From contig NW_008805071.1 in the NCBI RefSeq assembly GCF_000004825.1, positions 372,001 to 436,000 on the forward strand: a DNA stretch of 64,000 bases, given 5' to 3'. Made by a program: the position numbers and the translations under genes. The notes beneath the pieces were generated by a model that did not search any database, was not told the origin of the DNA, and was given only the letters and a program-made list of their open reading frames with translations. Of this stretch, positions 10,757 to 21,758 are shown piece by piece (position 1 is the first letter of the stretch; each line of letters starts with the position of its first letter). Source of the DNA: Heterostelium album PN500. Its lineage: Eukaryota; Evosea; Eumycetozoa; Acytosteliales; Acytosteliaceae.

Positions 10757-12080
10757 ATGTCACATATAGTTATTGATTTGGATGGTGACGACGATGATTA
10801 TAACCAAAATGATAAAGTAGAAACAACTACTACGACAACTTCGACAAGCTCATCAACATCAAATTCAAATAGGAATAGAAATATAAACACATATACAAAT
10901 ACTCCGGTAACAAGAGGATCTAGTCAGGCTAAAACTAAGCATCAGCAACGTTCAGAGCTTCTCGCAAATATACACGAAAGAAGATTGACCAGTTTAAGTA
11001 ATGATCAATCTACGACTTCTTCTTCTAAATCATCACAACCTTCAAACAAACCAACTACTACTACCACAACAACAACAACAACTTCAAATACATCAACAAA
11101 TACAAATATTAATAATACAAATAAAAGAACTAATGTAAATAATGAAAATAACATAAATAACAAAAATGTAAATAAATCAAATAGTAATAGTAATAGTAAT
11201 AAAACAAATGAGACGACTGTTGGTTCTACTACTCCATCTATAAGAACTAACGAAGCGTCTAGAGTACCACTATCAGTATCGAACGATCTTAGAAGTCAAT
11301 TGAGTAACATTAGAAAGAGAAAACATGAATCATTTAGAAGTGAACAGTATGTTCGTTTACCATTCACGATAGTTAAATATTATTAACTTTAATTACTAAT
11401 TAATCTTTTATTATTGTTGTTTAGATTGTCAACAAAGAGTTTCTATACGATTGATGATGTAAATAAGAAAGTATCCGATGAGAAAGAGAATAGAATGCAC
11501 TTTGCATCGTTGGGATCATCCGGTGGCAGCGATAAGCCGAGATCATCCGTTCACACTATCAACAATACATTCAAAGATCCGGAAACCATTGGAAGAAAAG
11601 CATTGGAACTATCGAATCAATTCCGTCAGAAGAATAACAAGCCACCATTGCGATGGCATCAAGATCTTTATAAAATAGGTGTTGTACATTCAAAGAGTAT
11701 GTTGTTTGTTGTTGTTGTTGTTTAAGTTTATACAATTAGTTCATTTCAATCACTTATTAACTTTTCTTAACTTTTGTTTGTTGCTTATAATCTATGTGTT
11801 GCGTTTTTCTACTATAGATATGGCAGATGGCAAGGTAGCTTTTGGACATGATGGATTCGATGATAGAACAAGGCAATTCCCTTTCCCACATAGCAAGGCA
11901 GGCGAGAATGTTGCTATGAACAATATGGATTCTACGGTGGCAGAGGTTGCTGTAGAAGGATGGATCAACTCTAAAGGACATCGAGAGAATCTTCTCGGAC
12001 ACTTCAATACCTGTGCAATCGGTGTCTATCAATCACATGATGGTAAATGGTATCTCACCCAACTATTTGCTCTTTCTTAA
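10757..12080 (+). CDS. CAP/SCP-domain protein with disordered N-terminus, no signal peptide
   Basis: There are three exons, 10757-11346, 11425-11696 and 11818-12080, in phases 2 and 1, giving 374 residues. Residues 1-200 are acidic then Thr/Asn/Ser low complexity with a basic RKRKHE patch. Residues about 240-374 form a CAP domain (cysteine-rich secretory/antigen 5/PR-1). It has LELSNQFRQKNNKPPLRWHQDLYKIGVVHSK, HSKNMADGKVAFGHDGF, GENVAMNN, and WINSKGHRENLLG with CAIGVY. Conserved His and Glu of the CAP cavity are visible. CAP proteins are usually secreted, but no signal peptide is seen here, so a cytosolic or nuclear role is inferred. The second copy of the domain typical of venom allergens is absent. 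Confidence 0.85.
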
Positions 12081-13175
12081 CTTCAAATCAGCAAATAAAT
12101 CAATTGTTCATCTCTATATATATTATCAACCAGCAATAATATTTACTGTTTTCAAAACTTTAATCTCTCTATCTATCTATTTTTTTATTTTTACAATTAT
12201 AAATTCAAATAGTAAATATAATATTTGTCTGGGCTTCAAGTACGTCCTCTTTTGTAAACTTTTATAAAAAATTTGTTGAAAGATCAAATTAAAAGAAGAA
12301 AAAAACCTGGTGTTTTTGTTGTTGATCCAGTTCAAAAAAAAAAGTTTGTGCTACATTTTTTTGGGGGTCAAAAATGCCAGTTGCAAGTTAACTATATACA
12401 AAAACCGATTTTATTATATTTTGATTTTTTTTTTTTGCTAATTTTGTGCGAAGTTGCTTTGACACTGGGTTAAATTGGTTGTATTCTTGTCCCTGTGTGC
12501 AAATAAAACTTTAATCATTTATAAATTGAATGATTCAATGATATGTTTAAAAACAAAAAACAAAAAAAAAAAACAATCGACTTGAGTGTTGTGAAAAAGT
12601 ACAAATAGAGTGAAGTATCCTCAGAAGTGACATTTGAAGTGTTCAAAGGATACTCCACAGATTTATACTCCTGCTCCTACAAATATTTGCATTACACTAA
12701 AATTTTAATAGAATAATCACCATTTTTTAACCAAAAAATTAAATATCTTACTTAAATATTTTGGTCATCATTTCAATTCAACATTAGGAGGTGACTATAC
12801 CCTAAATTTAACTTTACTTTTCTTTTTATTATTTCAATATTATAATATTATTATCTTTTATATTACATATCTTATAACATATTATTTGTTTAAAAAAAAA
12901 TAAAATCTATATCTTTATATGCTATTTTTCTAAATTTAGAAAAAATAAAAATAAAAATCTAAGATTCAGAATAAAATTTTGTTTTTAAAAAAATAGATAT
13001 TTATTTAATTATAACTATATTTTATATATATTATATAATACTTTTAATTAAATTATTTAATTAATTCTATATAAATAAACCAAATACCTAATATAGTATT
13101 TGGTAAAGTTTTTTATTTATATATTTTTTATTTATTTTATTTTTATATATATGTAATGAGGAATTTCAGGCAAAA
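12081..13175. other. Intergenic region with a small inverted repeat
   Basis: AT-rich DNA with homopolymers. A short inverted repeat (AGTATCC at 12614-12620 against GGATACT at 12648-12654) lies in a mildly GC-richer patch. The final 400 bases are very AT-rich promoter-like DNA. No gene is supported. Confidence 0.5.
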
Positions 13176-14237
13176 ATGACAATAAATAATATAATATATG
13201 AAACAACCAGTAGCAGTAGCAGTAGTGATTCCGAGGAGAGAGAACAGTTTTTAGGAATTAAAGTTGGTTTGATGGTTGGAATTTTTCTTATGACCTTGCT
13301 GGCGTCTTATATTCCATTTATATTGGGAAGAGCAAAAGTCAAGTCACTGGTTACCATTCTCTCGTTTGCCACATGTTTTGCCGCAGGAATTATTTTAGCT
13401 GGTGCATTCAACCACTTGCTACCGGATGCAAACGAGAATTTTCTAAATTATTTCGAACGAGTCGATCCCAACAATCAATACAAAGAATTTCCATTCGGTC
13501 CAACTCTAGCGATTTTCGTTATGTTCATGCTGATAACGCTAGATAAGTTGGTCGTGGAACGAGGTGTTACCGGTGAAGCCGGACACAATCATATGAATAT
13601 GTCGGCATCGATCTCCACTTTTTCAGAGGCAGCATCGACACCAACACCAAATCCAGAGAACGAAACAACCATATTAATATCAACTGGCGACTCTGGAATA
13701 ACGCTGTCTTCCTATCAGGGACTGAACGAGCACGGACATGGACACCACCACAACAGCGGCATCAACAACGGCAAGTCGCATCAATCCAATGTTTCACAGG
13801 CAACCATCTTCATGATAGCACTCTCGGTGCATTCAATATTCGACGGTCTCGGCCTGGGTGCAGAGACGAACCCCAACGATTTCTACGGTCTGCTGGTAGC
13901 AGTGATCGCTCACAAAGCACTCGATGGTTTCGCACTGGGAGTACCGGTTTTCTACGCCAAGTTCTCGACGGTTCAGACCGCTTTGTCTCTGACGTTCTGC
14001 GCAGCAATGACACCGCTTGGCATCGGTATTGGTATGGGTCTATCGAACTACTTTGACGGCAACGGTGCAATTCTCACAGAGGCGATCGTCCTCTCAATTA
14101 CCACCGGTAGTTTCCTCTATATCTCCCTAATAGAACTACTGCCCTCAGGACTTGGTGAACCGGGTTGGCTCAAAGTCAAGCTTGGCTTAACATTTTTAGG
14201 TTGGACATTATTAGCACTTTTAGCACTATGGGTTTAA
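13176..14237 (+). CDS. ZIP-family (SLC39) metal ion transporter
   Basis: This is a single exon of 353 residues. It has eight hydrophobic segments in the ZIP 3+5 arrangement, with a His-rich cytosolic loop between TM3 and TM4 (HGHGHHHNSG, about residues 188-197). TM4 contains HSIFDGLGLG and TM5 contains HKALDGFALG, the paired His/Asp metal-site motifs of the family. ZIP proteins bring Zn2+, Fe2+ or related ions into the cytosol from outside or from organelles. A serine-rich N-terminus precedes TM1. The TM4/TM5 motifs (HSxxDGxxxG) place it near the ZIP1-3-like subgroup. No intron is present. Confidence 0.93.
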   Translation: MTINNIIYETTSSSSSSDSEEREQFLGIKVGLMVGIFLMTLLASYIPFILGRAKVKSLVTILSFATCFAAGIILAGAFNHLLPDANENFLNYFERVDPNNQYKEFPFGPTLAIFVMFMLITLDKLVVERGVTGEAGHNHMNMSASISTFSEAASTPTPNPENETTILISTGDSGITLSSYQGLNEHGHGHHHNSGINNGKSHQSNVSQATIFMIALSVHSIFDGLGLGAETNPNDFYGLLVAVIAHKALDGFALGVPVFYAKFSTVQTALSLTFCAAMTPLGIGIGMGLSNYFDGNGAILTEAIVLSITTGSFLYISLIELLPSGLGEPGWLKVKLGLTFLGWTLLALLALWV

Positions 14238-14677
14238 AAATAGAGAAATGTTAACATATACACAACAAACAGCACCATTACAGCACATTATTTATATTCA
14301 CATATTAAGAGATCTACTACTCTTTGTAAATAAGAATGAATCAAATCGATGATTCACCACCACCACCAACAGAAGATGGTTTATGTTATATTTTCTATTT
14401 ATTTTAAATCATCACAAAACAAGATCATTACAATCGAAAAATACCAATCATACTTAATATTAATACCGATAGTAATATTCAAATATATATTAAATTTATA
14501 TATTTGTTATTTCTTTTTATAAAAGAATTAAGAAGAATAAGAAGTTCAAAGTTTTTTTTATTTAATTAACAAAAATCTTTTAAAAAAAAAATAACTAATT
14601 AAAATTTTAATTTAATTTTATGAATTTAGTTACTTACTTTATTAAATAAATCAGAGAGAGAAAAGAGATAAAAGAGA
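14238..14677. other. Intergenic, AT-rich
   Basis: A CCACCACCACC stretch at about 14358 lies in the ZIP 3' flank, followed by A/T-rich promoter DNA with T-runs. No gene is seen. Confidence 0.6.
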
Positions 14678-16875
14678 ATGAATAACCTTTCACATATAAT
14701 ACTTCAAAGGATAGTTTCATTTTTAGATTCAAATGTAGATTTAGTTTGTTTGAGTTTGACGTCGAAGCGACTCTATGTGGAGAGAGAACGATACATATCA
14801 CTGAATCCCAAACACTTAAAATATTCTTATGACTACTATGAAAGTGTCAATATATCGCTAAACTCATATAGAACACTCATCAGTAAAGCACTGGACAACT
14901 ACGATTCACTCTCAATGATATACTTGGATCAACAAGACAATGATCTACATTATCATAACATCAATAATATTGTAAAATTTATATGTTTGTATAACAATAT
15001 TGTTAAGCTTGTCTAATAGATATTAATGATATTAGATCTAACAACCGTGTTACTACTACTTTTATTGATCAATATTTAGATAACAGACCTTATAAGATAA
15101 AGAATGTAAAACAACTGAAATTCGGTAGTAATTTCAGTCGTGATATAATTAAGGGATACATCCCGGAGGGCACAGAGGAGATAAAGTTTAGTACGTATAG
15201 AGAGTTTGAGATTATGCCCGGCGCCATTCCATCAACTGTAAAGACTATTTTGTTTGGCGGTGGTTTCAATCAGCAGTTGACTGCTAACTTGCTGCCAGCG
15301 ACTCTGACACGACTCGAATTTGGAAAGAACAACTATGTTCCGATTGAACCTGGGGTATTACCACCGACTCTGGAGTACTTGAAGCTTGGCAAAGACTTTG
15401 ACCAGCTGCTGACGAAAGGCGTGCTACCAGAGTCACTGACTACGCTATTGTTCGGACCTGACTATAATCAGCCGCTCGAACTCGGTGTGCTGCCTCCCAA
15501 CTTGACGGTGTTGGAGTTTGGCTATCACTTTGATCAGGAGATACCGTCGGGCTTGCTACCGCGGACTATCACCAAGCTGAAACTAGGTGGATTCAACCAT
15601 GAGCTGCAGCTTGGTTCGCTTCCGACCAGCTTGACACACCTCACTTTCGGGTCGGATTTCAACCAGGTGATTCCACCGAATGTTCTGCCCGCCGGATTGA
15701 AACGCCTGGAGATGGCAGAAGATCGCATCTCGAATTTCAATCAGGCGCTACCGGTTCTACCAGAGTCGCTGACCCACCTGATATTGAATGACGACTTCAA
15801 CCAGAGTCTGGTCGGTGTTTTGCCGGCGGGACTACTACACTTGTCGCTTGGTATCGAGTACAAACAGGTGCACTCTTTCGAAGAGTTGAATTTGAACAAG
15901 CTGGAGTATCTCGAGTGCAGCAGCGACGAAGAGAAGCTGTTGCCGACTGGCCCGCTGCCACACAGCGTCAAAACGCTCAACACAGGACACAACTTTGAAC
16001 TTGAATTTGATTCGTCGCTCATACCAAGCACAGTTACCGCGCTCGAGCTTGGCGAGTGTTGGAATTGCTTGCCTACCGAAGGAATGTTTCCATCGACTCT
16101 TAAGTCCATCAAGTTTGGCGATGATTTCAATACGACCATTAAGGTCGGTGTGTTTCCAGAGGGTTTGGAGCGTTTGGAGTTTGGTGATAACTTTGATTCG
16201 CAAATTGAAAAAGGTGCGCTTCCACACTCGCTAAAGACACTGGTGTTCAACAAGGTATTCGACCAGTCGCTGGACGGCGTTATTCCGCCGGCACTCGAAG
16301 AGTTGACACTCTCAGAGTACTACGATCAGGCGATCAAAGCCGAGGATATTGCATCGGTGACAAAGCTGAATATCGTATTCCAGTTTGACCCAATACACGT
16401 GCTACCAAAGAAAACCAACATTCAAAAGATTCAGGCGATCAACGGAGACACCATCGATATACGACGACTGAGTCACGACCAGCTCCTAGTCATGAGAAAC
16501 AATATGCAAGGTGCAATCCTAAAGGAGAGTAGCTTAGCTCATTTCATCTTCCAGTTCAATGGTTTCAAAGGTGATGACTTTGAATATGATGACGAAGAAA
16601 ACGATGAAGACGATGAAGACGACGAAGATGGCGATGACGACGATGATCTATACTCTGACAGTGACGATCATTTCCATGATCATCATGATGTTTACTTTTT
16701 CAATGAGGATGACGATGATGATGATGATGATGATGAATTTTATGATGAAGATGAGGAAGAAGATGAAGATGAAGATGATTTATATGGTTCAGATTCGGAA
16801 GAGCATGATGATAGTGATTTAGTTTACCCAGGAGATTATGATTCAGATGTAGAAGAAGATAGCTCAGATTTTTGA
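14678..16875 (+). CDS. F-box/FNIP-repeat protein with acidic tail (frame break near 15.0 kb)
   Basis: The N-terminal part (from 14678) begins as an F-box-like motif (LSHIILQRIVSFLDSNVDLVCLSLTS). The larger part (open to 16875) has about 15 FNIP repeats of roughly 21-22 residues with the core LPxSLxxLxFGxxFNQ. The protein then ends in a long Asp/Glu-rich tail. The two parts are in different frames. A candidate 47-bp intron (14989 GTATAA to ATTAG 15035) restores one frame of 716 residues. A one-base frameshift is the alternative. FNIP/F-box proteins are an expanded dictyostelid family and probably act as SCF ubiquitin ligase receptors; this is inference from the family. Confidence 0.8.
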
Positions 16876-17692
16876 TAAATCAATAAAACATGTTGTATAC
16901 ATAAAAAAAAAAATAAATCAAAACAAATGTTTTCTTTTCTTTTTATTTAATCTAATGATAAACAATGTAATTAATATTACACTCTCTACCACTGAGAGAT
17001 AGGATTTTTGATCTTGAGTTTTCCTCATTTGTTTAAATAGCATCACTATGAACAGGCTGTCAAAGCGAGTAATCTATAGACACTGAATGGCTGCATGAAA
17101 ACACAATACTTTCATTCCCGGTGTAGCTATTGGATCAACGCCACAGTAAAGCAATAGTATCTCACAGTTGGGAAAAATAAAAAAAATAAAACATTCCATT
17201 GATCAAGTTTATCAATCCACATGAGCAAGCTCACAATATACATATGATTTTCTCCTACGATTAGAACTAATAAAACAATACAACCTTTGATTCCAGTTTA
17301 CTAAATGAGTAAAGTGTGTAATGATATTGATAACCAACCCCTTTCATTATTCTTTACAAAAATGAAAAATTAAATTTGTAAAATAATAAAATGGCACATG
17401 TAGTTTTTGGTGGTAATGATCGATCTTTTTTTTTTTAAAAAGACAACTAAATAAAAAAATAAATAGATTGGTAATGAATACAATTATCACATAATATCTA
17501 TTTATTCTATCTTTTAATATAAATGATCATTTCATATCATGATCGTCAAAAAAGGTTGTTATTGGAATTTAATTAGTAGTTTGTTTTAATTAAATCTCAA
17601 ACTACTGCAGTTTCTATAGGTAAGATTGTATTGTATAAATGCTAATGATAAGCAATCAATCAATCATTTATTAATTACAATAATCTTCAAAA
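16876..17692. other. Intergenic with GC-richer patch of unknown nature
   Basis: After an AATAAA-type end (about 16880) the DNA is AT-rich. The exception is about 16980-17170, which is less AT-rich and contains, read on the minus strand, CTCTCAGTGGTAGAGAG, like a tRNA D-arm. No acceptor stem, anticodon arm or TpsiC arm follows. No protein frame is convincing. Confidence 0.4.
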
Positions 17693-19420
17693 ATGAAAAC
17701 TATAACAATAATATTATCGTTTTGTATATTTATTAATAGTATTGAAAGTAGTGTAGATTCATTCTACAGAAACTTGAAAATCGATCAAAAATTCACCTTT
17801 GATTATGTAATTGTTGGTGCTGGTTCAGCTGGAAGTGTCGTTGCAAATAAACTATCTAATGATCCAAATAATAAAGTATTATTAATTGAAGAAGGTATGA
17901 TGGTTATTTAAATATAATACAAACAGAATGTTAATTTTTAATTATATAATAACTTTTAAGGTGGATATTCAACCGATATTTATAGAGCAAGAGATACATT
18001 ACAATATGCAGAGCATTTCATTCTGAGTCCTGATATGAGCATTACAAAGATCTTTCAAAATGCAAGGTATGAAGCGACCAATAATCGTGTGATCGAATCG
18101 TTGCGTGGAAAAGTTGCTGGTGGTTGCAATGCCATCAATGGTATGGTTGCTTCGATCGGTAATTCCTATGACTACAATGATTGGGCTACGATCACCGGTG
18201 AGTCTGCGTGGGCGTGGAATAACACCGTCTATCCAATTCATATTCCCGATATATTCGAGCATATCCCTTTGAAATACAATAATGATTCCGACAGTATCAA
18301 CAGTGAGCTAAGAGATGCGCTGGGCAATCTCGGATACGAACACAATACCAATCAATTCGATGGATCTACCTATGGATTTACACTGAGTGTTGCTACTCAG
18401 AAGCTAGGTGAAGATGGACTACACCATCGTGTTACTTCATTCTCACAGTATGTCGATTCCATCAGTAGAGTTAGAAACAACTTATCAATTTTCGTCAGAC
18501 ACAAAGCGCTGAGAATCGATTTCGATACAACTGTGACACCACCCAGAGCCAAAGGTATCTATCTGAAGAATGTTTTCAGAGGAGAGTATATCTATGTTGA
18601 AATCGGAAAGGAATTGATTCTCTCGGCTGGAGCATACGATTCACCTCTGCTCTTGCAATTCAGTGGTGTAGGAGATCCCAATCATCTCTCAAAGTTTGGA
18701 ATTGAAACTGTGATTAACTCACCGTATGTCGGTAAGAACATGGTCGATCATTTATCGATGGCCGTTGTTGGTAGACCACTCAAGTATCATGGACAAAGAG
18801 TATTCAAGAGAGATGATTCACCTTACAATGGATATCGTGTATTCGGACCAAAGTCAACTGACAAAAAGATAAAATGGGTTAACAGCATGGGTGCCATTCC
18901 ACTTCCACTGATATTTGGAACGAGATTCCTCTGCTCCATTGAGATGGTCGCACCTACCACCGTTGGTTATATAGAGATTGAGAGACTAGAATATGATAAC
19001 GAAACCTTTGAAAGACCACTTCTCAGAGTCAATCATCTAAGTGATCCAGTGGAGATGGACTATGTCATCGATGGTCTCAACTCTTGTAAGGACACTGAAA
19101 GAGAACTCATTAAAATGGATGTGATCAATGAACATGGTGGATCGTTTGGTTTAATAGATATAACAGAGACCAATATCGATAGAATCAAGAGTTCAATAAG
19201 AAGTTCCATTATGACAGCCTATCATCCCCATGGAACTCTGAGAATGGGACCTCAAGATGATATCACCTACCCAACCAATGGACAACTAAAACTCAAAGGT
19301 TCAGCGAATATACGTATCATTGACGCATCAGTCATACCAATATCACCATCTGGAAATACCAACTTGCCAAGTATCATTGTTGGACTTCAAGGATCCAAGT
19401 TTATTCTTAATGATAACTAA
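17693..19420 (+). CDS. Secreted GMC-family FAD oxidoreductase
   Basis: There are two exons, 17693-17894 and 17961-19420, joined in phase 1 to give 553 residues. A signal peptide is visible at about residues 1-19. The Rossmann motif [15 protein letters not shown] starts near residue 41. The GMC signature 1 equivalent is [15 protein letters not shown]. Signature 2 is seen around [18 protein letters not shown]. The C-terminal catalytic region has [11 protein letters not shown] with the active-site histidine and [10 protein letters not shown]-like Asn in [14 protein letters not shown]. Family members oxidise alcohols such as choline, glucose or aryl alcohols. The substrate here is unknown; export or lysosomal targeting is inferred from the leader. 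Confidence 0.92.
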
Positions 19421-19628
19421 ATATCTGCAGTTGATTCTGTTTAAATAGTGTAAAGAGTTTAATAAAAAATATATATTTTTTTGGATTATATATTTCATTT
19501 TTATTTATATTTAACTGTATAAAAATGTTAAAAAAAAAAGATATTATTATATGTCTAATGTTGTGGTTGTTCTTTATATTTTTTGTTTTTTTCTTTGTTG
19601 TTAAATTTTTTTTGATCTTTAATTTAAT

Positions 19629-20783
19629 TTATTGGATACCTCCATTTACATCTCTTAGAATCTTCATGATACCTGATGTTGCACTTACTTCTCCGCTGAC
19701 AACCTCTGAGGTTGTTCCATTGGTAAGTTGAATTCTAAATGTCGACAAGGTGTCGTCCATCTTGTTGGATTTTGGTGTGTTGGCTTTGTTTGGATTTGGT
19801 TGGATGGTGGCCTTGGTTCCAGCTGGGTATCCAAACTTGACAGTGTAGATATTGGCTCTCAAACTTTGGAAGATGTAATAACCAGCTCTGTTGGTGACCT
19901 GTGGGGTAACTACGTTAGAGTAACCGTCGAGTGGGGTTTCACCGGTAGCTGGGTTAACCAACGATACTGTGATTCCTGAGATTGGGGTATCTACACCGAT
20001 ATCGTAGAGACCATTCTTGTTGATATCATTGAAGGCATAACCACTGAGGGCATAAATGGCGAATGGAAGTGGAGTTGGAGCAACACCGTCTTGGCATTTG
20101 GTCAATGCATAGTAGACAACTTCAGAGTCAGAGAACGAGGTGTAACAGAAGGTGATGTTGTCAGTGTCACCCTTGAACTGGTAGATCTGGTAGTTTGGAT
20201 TGTCACATTGCTTTTCGAAGCAACCAAGTTGGGTCTGGGTAGCAGTCTTACGCTCCTCCATTGGTGGACAAGCGGTACCGTTGTCGTTGAAGTTTCCAGA
20301 ATGAAGACTCTTCCAGTCGTTGGGGTTGTTTGGTGTACCATTCAATGAACTTTCAAAAGTTAATTTGTCGTAACCATCGACGTTGGCAACCATGAGACAC
20401 ATTCCAGAGACTGGTTGGTCAAAGGTGAACGATTTACAAGTTGGACCATTTCCTTTGCAATTGAAATGGGCCATCATTGAAGCCATACCTGGGTTGGTTG
20501 ATGAGACTCCAAAGAAATTTTGGAGATCGGTATTGTTGATACAACTCGATGGCATTGGGATGGTGGTACCTATAACAGTAGTTGGTTTGGCTTGGGTGGC
20601 TGGCTTGGAAATGTTGAAAGAACCCAAGACAGAGTCGGTCATTCTTTTATTTTCATTCGCATTACCAGAGTATGAATCCAAAATACAGGATAAATCGGGT
20701 GGCTTTGAATATTGCAAATCCGTTTTTTGGGCATTTATAGTGTAAATGGCCACCAACAAAACCACCAAGAGAAAGAGCTTCAT
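19629..20783 (-). CDS. Secreted SdrD-B/Cna-B-like domain protein (paralogue A)
   Basis: This is a single exon of 384 residues. A signal peptide (MKLFLLVVLLVAIYTINAQ) is followed by a Cys-containing domain with conserved CINNTxLxxFFG and FNCKGNGPTC. The C-terminal SdrD-B-like repeat has LSGYAFNDINKNGLYDIGVDTPISG, the Ca2+-binding-style DINKNGxYD motif also found in dictyostelid colossin-type proteins. It ends with a short domain (SGIMKILRDVNGGIQ). It is closely related to the gene at 21759-22985 on the same strand, so this is a tandem duplicate pair. An extracellular or matrix role is inferred. Confidence 0.85.
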   Translation of the reverse strand: MKLFLLVVLLVAIYTINAQKTDLQYSKPPDLSCILDSYSGNANENKRMTDSVLGSFNISKPATQAKPTTVIGTTIPMPSSCINNTDLQNFFGVSSTNPGMASMMAHFNCKGNGPTCKSFTFDQPVSGMCLMVANVDGYDKLTFESSLNGTPNNPNDWKSLHSGNFNDNGTACPPMEERKTATQTQLGCFEKQCDNPNYQIYQFKGDTDNITFCYTSFSDSEVVYYALTKCQDGVAPTPLPFAIYALSGYAFNDINKNGLYDIGVDTPISGITVSLVNPATGETPLDGYSNVVTPQVTNRAGYYIFQSLRANIYTVKFGYPAGTKATIQPNPNKANTPKSNKMDDTLSTFRIQLTNGTTSEVVSGEVSATSGIMKILRDVNGGIQ

Positions 20784-21758
20784 CCTTTTTGTTGTTTCAA
20801 AGAAAAAGTTTTTGATACTAATTAGTAATTATAATAGTAAAAATATTATTAAAATCCTACTTTAAGATTTATAAAGAATAGTAAACTAACTAACTATGAT
20901 TCAATTCAAAAGAAGAGATGAAAAAAATGATTAGCTAAACTGACATATATTTATAATGATAAAAACAATCCATAATAATATTATAATTATAAATCATATA
21001 CAGAATTGATGTGTATGCAGTAAAGTAAATATATCTTAAGGGTGTATATAACACCATCAGAATTTATCACTTCATAACAATGAAACAATGTACCTCACTT
21101 GAGCACTAGTGTATAGGATTAATTTTCATTTTCAAATGAAATAAAGTAGAAGTAGGCTGAATTGTTGAAGTTAACAAGTATGCAATCATTCATCATTTTT
21201 AACAATGTTAAATGATTTTTTTTAATTTTCAATTAGATGCAATATGAAATTATGATAAAAAGTGTGTTATTTCATTAAATTTTTTTTGCACAACTTTCTT
21301 TGTATTCTCGCATTATTTTTGAAAAAATTTTTTCATTTTATGCGGGAGGGATAAAATGAAATTACACAAGTGAACTACTATTTACTATGAGTTATGTGTT
21401 TTTACCATGATTATATTATTTTTTGATTATAAAATGATATATGAAAGATCAACGTGGTGGGTTGATTTCATTCCAATTTATTCTGAAAAAAAATATGAAA
21501 CATTTGTTGGTGTGTTTAATAAAAAAACCCCACGTTAGTTAATTAAAAATCTGTGTAAAGAGAAAAGTTAATTTAACACATACCAGATTAAATTTAACAT
21601 ATTACAATCAGATTAGTTATAGTATAAGGGAATAAAAAAAAATAAAGATTTATTTAATATTTAATAAAGATTTTTAAAAGATTTATTTTATGTTTTTTTG
21701 AAATATTTTTACTTAAGAAATTGTTAATATTTTTTTTATGTTTTTTTTTTGATTAAAT
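20784..21758. other. Intergenic between the two SdrD-B-like paralogues
   Basis: This carries the promoter of the 19629-20783 gene and the 3' flank of the next one. It includes a G-rich-loop hairpin (21331-21361). Another pair of arms, AACGTGG (21451) and CCACGTT (21530), lies about 70 bp apart. No ORF is supported. Confidence 0.6.
21331..21361. repeat. 11-bp stem hairpin with GCGGGAGGG loop
   Basis: The arm ending TTTCATTTTAT and its complement ATAAAATGAAA form a perfect 11-bp stem around a purine-rich 9-base loop. That loop stands out in this AT-rich DNA. Confidence 0.6.

Noticed and set aside
12013-12473. ORFs in the 3' flank of the CAP gene
   Set aside because: Composition of random AT-rich DNA, overlapping the real stop; no protein-like segments.
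19525-19731. Plus-strand hydrophobic ORF between GMC and SdrD-B genes
   Set aside because: T-rich codons and overlap with the minus-strand gene's 3' end explain it.
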